In this document: piece after piece, positions 18,859 to 25,416 of the stretch
Layout of the letters: each line of letters starts with the position of its first letter
Numbering within the stretch: the first letter of the stretch is position 1
Assembly (NCBI RefSeq): GCF_019443965.1
Contig: NZ_CP040814.1
Coordinates: 1,364,001-1,428,000 of the forward strand
Source of the DNA: Salinibacterium sp. M195
GTDB lineage: Bacteria; Actinomycetota; Actinomycetes; Actinomycetales; Microbacteriaceae
Direction of reading: 5' to 3'
Length of the DNA: 64,000 bases
Program-made: the position numbers and the translations under genes
The notes under the pieces: model-generated
What the model saw: the letters and a program-made list of their open reading frames with translations, nothing else
Told to the model about the DNA's origin: nothing
The model's database searches: none

Positions 18859-19107
18859 TTAAGACGCGCGGCGTGCACGTGCTGCGCGACGCTTGAGGGC
18901 GCGGCGCTCGTCTTCGCTGAGGCCACCCCAGACGCCGGAGTCCTGGTTGGTCTCGAGTGCGTACTGGAGGCACATTTCGGTTACTGAGCAGCGGCCGCAG
19001 ACGGCTTTTGCTTTTTCAATCTGGTCAACAGCCGGACCGGTGTTTCCTACCGGAAAGAAAAGCTCCGGGTCAGCAGTGAGGCATGCAGCGTTATCGCGCC
19101 AGTCCAT
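18859..19107 (-). CDS. whiB: WhiB family iron-sulfur transcriptional regulator
   Basis: An 82-residue WhiB protein; the ATG at 19107 follows AAGGAGCAACACT and gives the standard start MDWRDNAAC. The four cluster-binding cysteines are Cys9, Cys37, Cys40 and Cys46, in the C...CxxCxxxxxC pattern. The GVWGG turn is at about 59-63 and a basic C-terminus (RRALKRRAARARR) contacts DNA. Size and sequence are closest to the WhiB1 class, which binds a [4Fe-4S] cluster sensitive to nitric oxide and partners with the primary sigma factor. Confidence 0.95.
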   Translation of the reverse strand: MDWRDNAACLTADPELFFPVGNTGPAVDQIEKAKAVCGRCSVTEMCLQYALETNQDSGVWGGLSEDERRALKRRAARARRAS

Positions 19108-19290
19108 AGTGTTGCTCCTTACAGTGTGTTGCGATGCTCGAGCGCACAAAAAATATGCCCTGATCGGCGTCGAGCTTGAGAAAGAAAGTGGGCCTCGCTC
19201 GCAACACTGGGAGCCAGAAATCAACCTCAACTAGAATCGCATATCGGCCTATGCAAAGCAATGGTTTTTCAGCGATTTAACGGGGAGCGA

Positions 19291-19710
19291 ATGGTAGACG
19301 AACTTGTCCCAGATGAAAAACCGAGAAAGATGCATCCCAATCTGGTTGTTCTTGCTCTCATAATTTTTCTCGAAAGCGCCGTGCTCTTTGCCGCTCTTGG
19401 CTACCTGATATTCGAATTGAGCAGCGAGACTCCGCAGTCCTATCCCAGCGCGATTGCATTGAGCGTTCTGACGGCGCTCGCGGCCGTGTGGGTAGCCACG
19501 ATCGGTGTCAATGTTCTGCGGAGTCAGGCGTGGATTCGTGGGGCAGCCGTAGTGTGGCAGGTGCTGCAGATCTCAGTGGCGATCGGTAGCTTCCAAGGCG
19601 TTTTTGCGCGCCCCGATATCGGCTGGCTTCTACTGATCCCGGCGATCGTCGTGCTCGCCCTGTTGTTTACGAAACCGGTACTGGCCGCAACCACGCGACG
19701 CGAAGGTTAG
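19291..19710 (+). CDS. small polytopic membrane protein
   Basis: A 139-residue protein. I chose the ATG at 19291, preceded by GGGGAGCGA, over the one at 19261. Four hydrophobic segments are visible (about residues 18-41, 52-73, 84-102 and 109-128) after a short charged N-terminus, and the tail is basic. It converges on the peroxiredoxin gene; the two overlap by 4 bases at their 3' ends. Hypothetical integral membrane proteins of this size are common in Microbacteriaceae. No function can be assigned. Confidence 0.75.
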   Translation: MVDELVPDEKPRKMHPNLVVLALIIFLESAVLFAALGYLIFELSSETPQSYPSAIALSVLTALAAVWVATIGVNVLRSQAWIRGAAVVWQVLQISVAIGSFQGVFARPDIGWLLLIPAIVVLALLFTKPVLAATTRREG

Positions 19711-20186
19711 TCGAGCCCCAGTTTTTTGCGCAGTGAGGCGACGTGACCGGTGGCTTTGACGGCGTACAGGGGAAGAGTGATCGTGCCGGTTTCATCGATG
19801 ACGAAAGTCGAGCGGATGACGCCAACAACCTGCTTACCGTAGAGGTTTTTTTCGCCCCAAGCTCCATACGCTTCGTGCACTGTGTGGTCGGGGTCGCTGA
19901 GCAGGGGAAAAGTGAGTGCTTCCTCCTCGCGAAACTTGGTGAGCTTCTCGGGAGTATCGCGCGAAACACCGAGCACGACATAGCCCTCTGACTGCAGGGA
20001 CCCAAGCTGATCGCGGAAGTCGCAGGCTTGCGTCGTGCATCCGGGAGTCATCGCTGCTGGGTAGAAATACAGGATCACTTTCTTGCCAGAAAAATCGCCC
20101 AATGTCACCAGATTTCCGTCGTGATCAGGCAGAGAAAAGCCGGGTGCGGGGGTGCCTGAGGCAAGTCGAGTGGATTCCGTGGTCAT
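19707..20186 (-). CDS. bcp: thioredoxin-dependent peroxiredoxin, BCP type
   Basis: A 159-residue peroxiredoxin of the BCP/PrxQ group, full length. The active-site segment is YPAAMTPGCTTQACDFRD, with the peroxidatic Cys in PGCTTQAC and the resolving Cys five residues later, as in atypical 2-Cys BCP enzymes. It reduces hydroperoxides using thioredoxin. The ATG at 20186 follows AAGGAGCACA, which favours it over in-frame upstream starts. It is transcribed away from tRNA-Lys. Confidence 0.93.
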   Translation of the reverse strand: MTTESTRLASGTPAPGFSLPDHDGNLVTLGDFSGKKVILYFYPAAMTPGCTTQACDFRDQLGSLQSEGYVVLGVSRDTPEKLTKFREEEALTFPLLSDPDHTVHEAYGAWGEKNLYGKQVVGVIRSTFVIDETGTITLPLYAVKATGHVASLRKKLGLD

Positions 20187-20257
20187 TGTGCTCCTTAGTC
20201 GCTTTAACTCATGGTAACGTTGTTCCTCGGTTGCCCTGAGAGGGAAAACCAAGCCAA

Positions 20258-20333
<76 letters not shown>

Positions 20334-20339
20334 ACGAAA

Positions 20340-20384
20340 TGGCCCCGTGTCAGGTACTCCCTGAATCCGGGGCCATTTTATTTT
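20340..20384 (+). terminator. rho-independent terminator after tRNA-Lys
   Basis: TGGCCCCG (20340-20347) pairs with CGGGGCCA (20368-20375), with a smaller CAGG/CCTG helix inside the loop. TTTTATTTT follows at 20376-20384. Confidence 0.85.
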
Positions 20385-20888
20385 CTGCTGTGCGCCGGGC
20401 TCGTTGCCCGTGCAGGGAGACTCATCTTTCGTTTCACCAGTGGCGGACGAGATGATCGTGCTCGGCTTCGATGCGAACTTCTGCGTCAGCGAGCAACAGC
20501 TCGAAGTCAGTGACCAGGATGTCGGCGATGTAGTCAGCGGCGCTCCTGCGGGCTTCTCGGGCTTCGACCCCCTCAGTGCCGCCAATCCGCCAAATGGCAT
20601 CTACTGCGTCCGCTGCTGGCTTCTCAGCGTCGGTGTGACCCTCTTGCGTGCCATGGGTGCGAAGGTCCTCGGCAAATTGCCCCTGAAGTTCGTGTTCAGG
20701 TTGTTTTCCGTGGTGTCCTAATCCTCGGCAGTCGCTGTGGACACTGTTCAGAACTGTGCAGAGCTGTTCAGTCTCGGCCGCATAGATTGGGCTCGATCAC
20801 GGACTCGGCGGTCACGCCGGCGCAGATGACCAACATGAGAGCGGCGATCGAAATCAACCCAGCAGCCCGTCGCCAATTTAGTTTCAGA
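20385..20888. other. 504-base stretch without an intact gene; contains a decayed coding frame
   Basis: On the minus strand a frame of about 117 codons runs open from about 20800 down to the TGA at about 20447. It encodes a plausible helical peptide (DYIADILVTDFELLLADAEV, then RIEAEHDHLVRHW). It has no ATG or GTG start and only rare TTG/CTG codons, so it looks like the 3' part of a lost gene. It lies directly downstream of tRNA-Lys, a typical integration site. The rest shows no recognised feature. Confidence 0.45.
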
Positions 20889-21419
20889 CTAGAAGCTGTA
20901 CCTACTGCGTAGCCCGCGACGCTTCCCGTTTTTCCACCTAACAATGACCTTTCCGGTGGGTTGCTGGTCGGTGTTGCGGAACTCAAATTGGTGACGTTTG
21001 GTCTCGTCGGTGGTGATGGATCCCAGCTCGTGGGTCGAGCGTTTTCTCGATCTCGGTTTGACGGTCGCCACCACATCGAGGGCGAGGCCTTCACCTCGAT
21101 TCAGCACACTCACGTTCAACAAATATTGGGGAACACCGCCGTCTGGCGTGCCAGATTTAGTATCGACCAATGAATACACCGTCAGGCGCATGTCAGGTTT
21201 GGGAGCGAGAGCGACCGAACGCACCAGTGCAATAACGCCGAAGAGGAGCGCTACTGCCGCGATCGCAGCAGGGATTGCATCGCGTGGAGTGGTCAAGAAA
21301 TCTGCGAAAGGTGACGACCAAAAATCGTCAATCCAACGTAACCAATTGTTCGGGAAAAATGACACGCCGTTGAGCGTATCGACACCGTACTGACGCCGGT
21401 TGTTTCGGTCCACAGGCAC
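20889..21419 (-). CDS. hypothetical membrane-anchored protein
   Basis: A 176-residue protein starting at a GTG at 21419. One hydrophobic helix lies at about residues 49-70 (IPAAIAAVALLFGVIALVRS). A C-terminal domain of about 100 residues is predicted to be beta-rich (MRLTVYSLVDTKSG, YLLNVSVLNRGEGLALDVVA, HQFEFRNTDQ). It ends with strongly basic residues. I do not recognise the family. It lies in an accessory stretch between tRNA-Lys and the LAxTG surface gene, with no operon partner. The start is not supported by a clear ribosome binding site. Confidence 0.6.
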   Translation of the reverse strand: MPVDRNNRRQYGVDTLNGVSFFPNNWLRWIDDFWSSPFADFLTTPRDAIPAAIAAVALLFGVIALVRSVALAPKPDMRLTVYSLVDTKSGTPDGGVPQYLLNVSVLNRGEGLALDVVATVKPRSRKRSTHELGSITTDETKRHQFEFRNTDQQPTGKVIVRWKNGKRRGLRSRYSF

Positions 21420-21805
21420 TAGCTTGCGATCAGAACGGTGACGCCGACGTCGTCGAGTCGAGTGAGCAGCACATTCCGATGCTAGCGAGTGACGGTACTC
21501 GACGAAGCGGCGGGAATGCTAGCGGCGCCATGCGCGTCGGAAAGCGCGGTGATGAACCGACCCAGAATCGTCTCTTGTCCCCTTGACGGGGGGCATGGTA
21601 CTTTGTGGGCAGTACTAGACCGCATCGCAGGCGGTCACCCCGAGAGTGCTAAAGAAGGTGAACCCCGAATCTCACCCCGCAGCGCGCCGTGCCCCCCGAA
21701 ACTACACACGCGCTCGTACCCGCGACTGTGCCCGAACGCCAGTCACGACGATCTGGCTGCGTCCCGAAGCGCCGCGAGTGTCGTCCCTGAAGAAAGCTGC
21801 CCATC
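21420..21805. other. 386-base intergenic region before the LAxTG surface protein
   Basis: No gene is supported here. It contains a small hairpin, GACCGC-(7)-GCGGTC at 21618-21636, and a TTGACG at 21583-21588 that could be a -35 but has no good -10 at the right distance. It presumably holds the promoter and leader of the surface protein gene. Confidence 0.4.
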
Positions 21806-22687
21806 GTGTTGATGAAGAAGTTGCTGGTAGGTATTGCCTGTGTTGCTCTCACGAGCGGTGCGCTCCTCGGAGTAGCTGCTCCCACCTTTGCTGACGAAAT
21901 TGCTGTGCCTGAGAACTCGTCCGATGCCGCAGCCTCATCACGGGCTCCTGAAATCAGCAGCCATTTCGTCGTGAAAATGGTCTGGGTTTGCCAGTTCACT
22001 TCGCGCGATAATTCGCCAACCGGATACGTTCTGCATGACGGTCCACAGCCAGCGAATCTCATCCTCGATGATCTCGGTAAGGATGTCAGCAGAACAGCAG
22101 ACTTCGCCACGGCACGCGAGCTCAATGCCAGTCACCCGTCTTTCATCGTCGCTGACGACGATGTGGCTCTCTGTGCTTTTCCCGCAGAGACGGTGGATGA
22201 CGACGTGGTGCCAGGGGAGGCAGAGACCTCTGAACTGGTGATGCCCGCCGTTACTTTCGCTCAATCCAGTTGTCGCGTCGCGGGTAGCTACTCCCTCGGC
22301 GTTGCCCCCGGTTTCGATCCTGCCCTCATCACCTTCACGGTGAACGGCGTCTCAGGGGTGCTCGCGGGAACGTACCCGGTTGATGCATCCGGCGTTGTGG
22401 CGGTGACAGCTCAGGCTGTCCAGCCGAATGGGCTGGAGTTCGCGTGGGTCGATCCGCCCGCATTTGGGTTCGTGATTCCTGATGACGGAGAGTGCGCCGA
22501 GGTCGGTTCTCACGGGCTGGCCACCGCATCCGGCGACCTGCCAACACTTGCTCTCGAAGCGCCGACGCTCGCGTACACGGGCGACGAGGGAGTTGCCCCG
22601 GTCTGGTGGTTGCTGCCCGCGGGCATGATTCTGCTCGGTGCGGCTGCGATCGCTGTGCGACGTCGCGCTCACGCTGAAGTGAGCTAA
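21806..22687 (+). CDS. LAxTG-type sortase-anchored surface protein
   Basis: A secreted protein of 293 residues (GTG at 21806; ATG at 21812 is an equally good start). The signal peptide is KKLLVGIACVALTSGALLG, with cleavage likely after PTFADE. The C-terminal sorting signal is intact: LAYTGDEG (near residue 255), a hydrophobic segment WWLLPAGMILLGAAAIAV and a basic tail RRRAHAEVS. LAxTG is the motif recognised by class E sortases of high-GC Gram-positives. The extracellular part contains several Cys and Asp-rich segments without a recognised fold. No sortase gene is in the window. Confidence 0.8.
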   Translation: MLMKKLLVGIACVALTSGALLGVAAPTFADEIAVPENSSDAAASSRAPEISSHFVVKMVWVCQFTSRDNSPTGYVLHDGPQPANLILDDLGKDVSRTADFATARELNASHPSFIVADDDVALCAFPAETVDDDVVPGEAETSELVMPAVTFAQSSCRVAGSYSLGVAPGFDPALITFTVNGVSGVLAGTYPVDASGVVAVTAQAVQPNGLEFAWVDPPAFGFVIPDDGECAEVGSHGLATASGDLPTLALEAPTLAYTGDEGVAPVWWLLPAGMILLGAAAIAVRRRAHAEVS

Positions 22688-22746
22688 AAGCTCAGCGAGC
22701 CACTGGCGAGTTGTGGCGCACGAAGGTTGACCAGAAGCTGTCTGGC

Positions 22747-23394
22747 TTACGGCAACCACGGCATGGGGTCGACGCGCGTCTCGAAGACGTAGACCTCAAA
22801 GTGGAGGTGCGGGACCGTTGAGTAACCCGTGCTTCCGACGGAGCCGAGTGGGGTGCCTGCGGTAACCCATTGTCCGGCGGAGACGAGCTGCGAGCCTTCG
22901 ATCATGTGGGCGTAGAGCGTCTTAATGCCATTGCCGTGATCGATGATGACGTGACGGCCCCATCCGCCACCATCGGTAACGCTCTCAACGGTGCCGGGTG
23001 AAGCCGCGATGATCGAGGAACCCTCAGCGGCCATGATGTCAATCCCGCCGTGGAACTCGCTACCGCGGTAGCCGAAACCGTCATTGATCGGCCCGTCAGC
23101 CGGGAACAGCTCGAGGAGACCGCTGATGCCGGCGGCCGTGACGGTTACCTGCTGCTGTACCTGTTCGACATCGTAGGAGTCGCGAACGATGGGAGCGGCG
23201 GCACCGTTTGCGGGTGACGCGAAAGTCTGAACGTTGTCGTCGGGAGCTGCGCCGGTGGCCGCTAACGTGTTGGCGGCAGGAGGGGCGGCTTCAGCGACAA
23301 GCACCGAGTCGTTGGCGGGCGCAATTATTGCTGCGGGTACGGTGCCGCCGATGAGGAGCGCCCCGATGGCGAGCATAGTAATTAGTCGTTTCAA
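22747..23394 (-). CDS. secreted M23 family metallopeptidase (LytM type)
   Basis: A 215-residue secreted peptidase. I chose the TTG at 23394 because an AAGGAACGC site precedes it; it gives a basic signal-peptide start KRLITMLAIGALLIGG. The M23 domain occupies about residues 95-215. Zinc ligands are visible in FHGGIDIMAAEGSSI (HxxxD) and in PHLHFEVYVF (HxH), and the third His is in LYAHM. LytM-type enzymes cleave peptidoglycan cross-bridges; all ligands are present, so it is probably active. It is divergent from the amidotransferase gene. Confidence 0.92.
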   Translation of the reverse strand: MKRLITMLAIGALLIGGTVPAAIIAPANDSVLVAEAAPPAANTLAATGAAPDDNVQTFASPANGAAAPIVRDSYDVEQVQQQVTVTAAGISGLLELFPADGPINDGFGYRGSEFHGGIDIMAAEGSSIIAASPGTVESVTDGGGWGRHVIIDHGNGIKTLYAHMIEGSQLVSAGQWVTAGTPLGSVGSTGYSTVPHLHFEVYVFETRVDPMPWLP

Positions 23395-23459
23395 CAGCGT
23401 TCCTTGGTTTGGGGCAGGGTGTATTGGCTGAGAAACGACGATCAATCTCGGGAGACTTC

Positions 23460-23599
23460 ACGCTCAGATACGTTTGAGCGACGGGGGGAAGCCGAATTGG
23501 TGCGAACCGCAGCACACTGGCCGAAACCGCTTCGATGCGGTTAGACGGGCGAGTAAGTAACCAAAAATAACGCAGATTCCTGAGAACCACTCTCAGGAA
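23460..23599. promoter_or_regulatory. structured divergent intergenic region with three inverted repeats
   Basis: Between the divergent M23 and amidotransferase genes there are CGCTCA/TGAGCG (about 23461-23480), AACCGC-TTCGAT-GCGGTT (23525-23542) and the perfect TTCCTGAGA-ACCAC-TCTCAGGAA (23577-23599). The last has 9-bp arms and no T-tract, so it looks like an operator. No known RNA family could be assigned by eye. Confidence 0.5.
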
Positions 23600-23671
23600 G
23601 CGGACTTTGCCAGCCGTTAGACGATATCCTTTGGCCACAAACGTTTTAGTTCTTCGAGGGAGAGGAGTCGC

Positions 23672-24427
23672 ATGGGCACCAGTTCGCGGCCAGTAATCGG
23701 GCTCACGTCATATCTCGAGCAGGCCCAAACCGGCGTCTGGGATCTTCCCGCGTCATTCCTTCCCAAGATCTATTTTGAAGCAGTGACGGATGCCGGTGGC
23801 ATCGCCGTTCTGTTGCCGCCGCAGCCGGTAGATTCCGAGATCGCTGCCTCGATCGTCCACGGTCTTGACGGGTTGATTTTGACGGGCGGCAAAGACGTTG
23901 ACTCGGCGCGATATGGCCAGGAAGCGCATCCGACAGCTGATGTGCCGCGCAAGGATCGTGACGCGTTCGAAGACGCTCTCTTGCAGGCTGCCATCGAGGC
24001 GAACGTTCCCTTCCTCGGGATCTGCCGCGGCGCCCAAATGCTCAACGTGACACTCGGGGGAACCATCATTCAGCATCTCCCCGATGTGATCGGTTCCACT
24101 CGCTACAGCGCCGGGGGAGGGACTTTCTTGGTCAACGAAGTCGAGGTTGAGCGCGACACCACGCTTTCTGCGCTCCTGGGTGGTGACGACAGCATTGCGG
24201 TGAAGTCGTACCACCATCAGGCGATTGACCGTCTCGCTGACGGTCTCATCGTTTCTGGTCGCGGAGACGATGGCGTCATTCAGGCCGTCGAATTGCCGAG
24301 CGTCGACTTTGGGGTTGCGGTGCAGTGGCACCCCGAAGAGGACGCCAAGCAGGACCTTCGTCTCTTTGAGGGCGTTGTCGAGGCTGCCGCTCGCTATCGC
24401 GCGAAACGCTTGGATCTCGTCGGCTAA
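23672..24427 (+). CDS. gamma-glutamyl-gamma-aminobutyrate hydrolase family protein
   Basis: A 251-residue class I glutamine amidotransferase-like hydrolase. The nucleophile elbow is FLGICRGAQMLNVTLGG (Cys near residue 114), and the His and Glu of the triad are in WHPEED near residues 223-228. The family includes PuuD of putrescine degradation; without neighbouring puu genes the substrate here is uncertain. The ATG at 23672 follows GAGGGAGAGGAGTCGC, a strong ribosome binding site. The next gene is convergent. Confidence 0.9.
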   Translation: MGTSSRPVIGLTSYLEQAQTGVWDLPASFLPKIYFEAVTDAGGIAVLLPPQPVDSEIAASIVHGLDGLILTGGKDVDSARYGQEAHPTADVPRKDRDAFEDALLQAAIEANVPFLGICRGAQMLNVTLGGTIIQHLPDVIGSTRYSAGGGTFLVNEVEVERDTTLSALLGGDDSIAVKSYHHQAIDRLADGLIVSGRGDDGVIQAVELPSVDFGVAVQWHPEEDAKQDLRLFEGVVEAAARYRAKRLDLVG

Positions 24428-24468
24428 GCCCGCAGGTTCAACTCACCTCGAGCGCGTGTGACGGCCCG

Positions 24469-24660
24469 TTATTCTTCGAGGTCGTAGGAGTCTTGGGCTT
24501 GTTTGGCGATGGTGCCGGCAGCGATAGCGATGGTGAGTCCCCAGCTGATCCACATGAGGATGAGACGCCAGTCGCGGGGGCCCTCTTTCGTGGTTTGAAA
24601 GATGCTCCAACCACCGGCGATCGCGCTGAGGAGACTGCCGTTGAACAGGTACTTGCGCAT
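24469..24660 (-). CDS. small membrane protein
   Basis: A 63-residue protein with an excellent GGAGGCATA ribosome binding site before the ATG at 24660. The N-terminal helix (LFNGSLLSAIAGGWSIF) and a second hydrophobic segment (LILMWISWGLTIAIAAGTI) are separated by a charged loop (TTKEGPRDWR). The tail is acidic (DSYDLEE). Function unknown. It is a believable gene rather than a shadow because of its ribosome binding site and two clean helices. Confidence 0.7.
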   Translation of the reverse strand: MRKYLFNGSLLSAIAGGWSIFQTTKEGPRDWRLILMWISWGLTIAIAAGTIAKQAQDSYDLEE

Positions 24661-24778
24661 TATGCCTCCGTGGGTTGTGCAGCGATCGGTGCGTTAAGGC
24701 TAGCGTGCCAGACGGATTGCTGCCAGCGAGGAGCGCGTGTGCTGAAGATGCGCTGTGAAGCGTGACCACATGATCAGT

Positions 24779-24794
24779 CTGACCGATCGGTCAG
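24779..24794. promoter_or_regulatory. TetR operator, perfect 16-bp palindrome
   Basis: CTGACCGATCGGTCAG is its own reverse complement. It abuts the TAGACT -10 element (24796-24801) of the downstream TetR gene, so bound protein would block the promoter. Autoregulation is inferred from position. Confidence 0.75.
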
Positions 24795-24795
24795 C

Positions 24796-24801
24796 TAGAC
24801 T
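24796..24801 (+). promoter_or_regulatory. -10 element TAGACT, leaderless TetR start
   Basis: TAGACT ends 6 bases before the GTG at 24808. An adjacent in-frame GTG at 24805 would leave only 3 bases, so the promoter favours 24808. Confidence 0.55.
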
Positions 24802-24807
24802 CCCGTG

Positions 24808-25362
24808 GTGTCCAGTCATGAAGAACTCCAGCGAGTTGCGCTCGTCGAATTCGCCGCCGCCGGCTATACGGCAACCTCGATTCAGCGGATTGGTGAGCTT
24901 GCAGGGCTGTCGAAATCAAGCGTGCTCTACCATTTCGCGTCAAAAGAGGCACTGCTTGAAGCCGCTGTAATGCCAGCAATTGAGCGCCTAGAGGAGCTCG
25001 TGGCGGAGCTTGAAGCACGTGGACTTTCTCCCGAGTACCGTTTCATCTTTCTGGAACAGTTCGTCGACTTTATCTTTGACTTTCGCCAAGAAGTGCACCT
25101 GTTCATTAACCAAGGGCCATCATTGCGCGAGCTGACCGTGATCGAACGTGCCAACACGATCGTGCGCACCCTTGCGCAATTCTTCTCCTCAGCCACAGCA
25201 CACCCACACGACAAGATGCGGTTCGGAATTGCTCTCGGTGGTTCGGCATACATGTTGTGCACTTCAGACAATCTCGCGCTGCCGCTCGAATCCAACGACG
25301 ACACCAAACACGCCCTCATCACGATCATGAGCGAGCTTCTCGCTCCCATCAACAACGACTAA
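24808..25362 (+). CDS. TetR family transcriptional regulator
   Basis: A 184-residue TetR-type repressor. The N-terminal helix-turn-helix is EFAAAGYTATSIQRIGELAG followed by LSKSSVLYHFASKEALL (residues 13-49). The C-terminal ligand-binding part is helical and has no recognised ligand class. It is followed 54 bases later by the MMPL transporter and YhgE genes, and preceded by the palindrome at 24779-24794. The simplest model is a repressor of itself and of the envelope operon, released by a hydrophobic compound; the ligand is unknown. Confidence 0.9.
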   Translation: MSSHEELQRVALVEFAAAGYTATSIQRIGELAGLSKSSVLYHFASKEALLEAAVMPAIERLEELVAELEARGLSPEYRFIFLEQFVDFIFDFRQEVHLFINQGPSLRELTVIERANTIVRTLAQFFSSATAHPHDKMRFGIALGGSAYMLCTSDNLALPLESNDDTKHALITIMSELLAPINND

Positions 25363-25416
25363 CTTTCCCGCGCTAAACGATCTTCACCAGCGCACACCCC
25401 AAGAACCGGAGCATCC

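Noticed and set aside
20404..20721. Plus-strand 105-residue frame after tRNA-Lys
   Set aside because: No ribosome binding site and odd composition; the opposite strand frame looks more protein-like though it is also broken.
23460..23560. c-di-AMP (ydaO-type) riboswitch before the M23 peptidase
   Set aside because: A weak resemblance (GGGGGGAAGCC...GGTGCGAACC...CCGAAACCG) exists only on the strand facing the amidotransferase, and the conserved core of the family is not met; on the M23 strand nothing fits.
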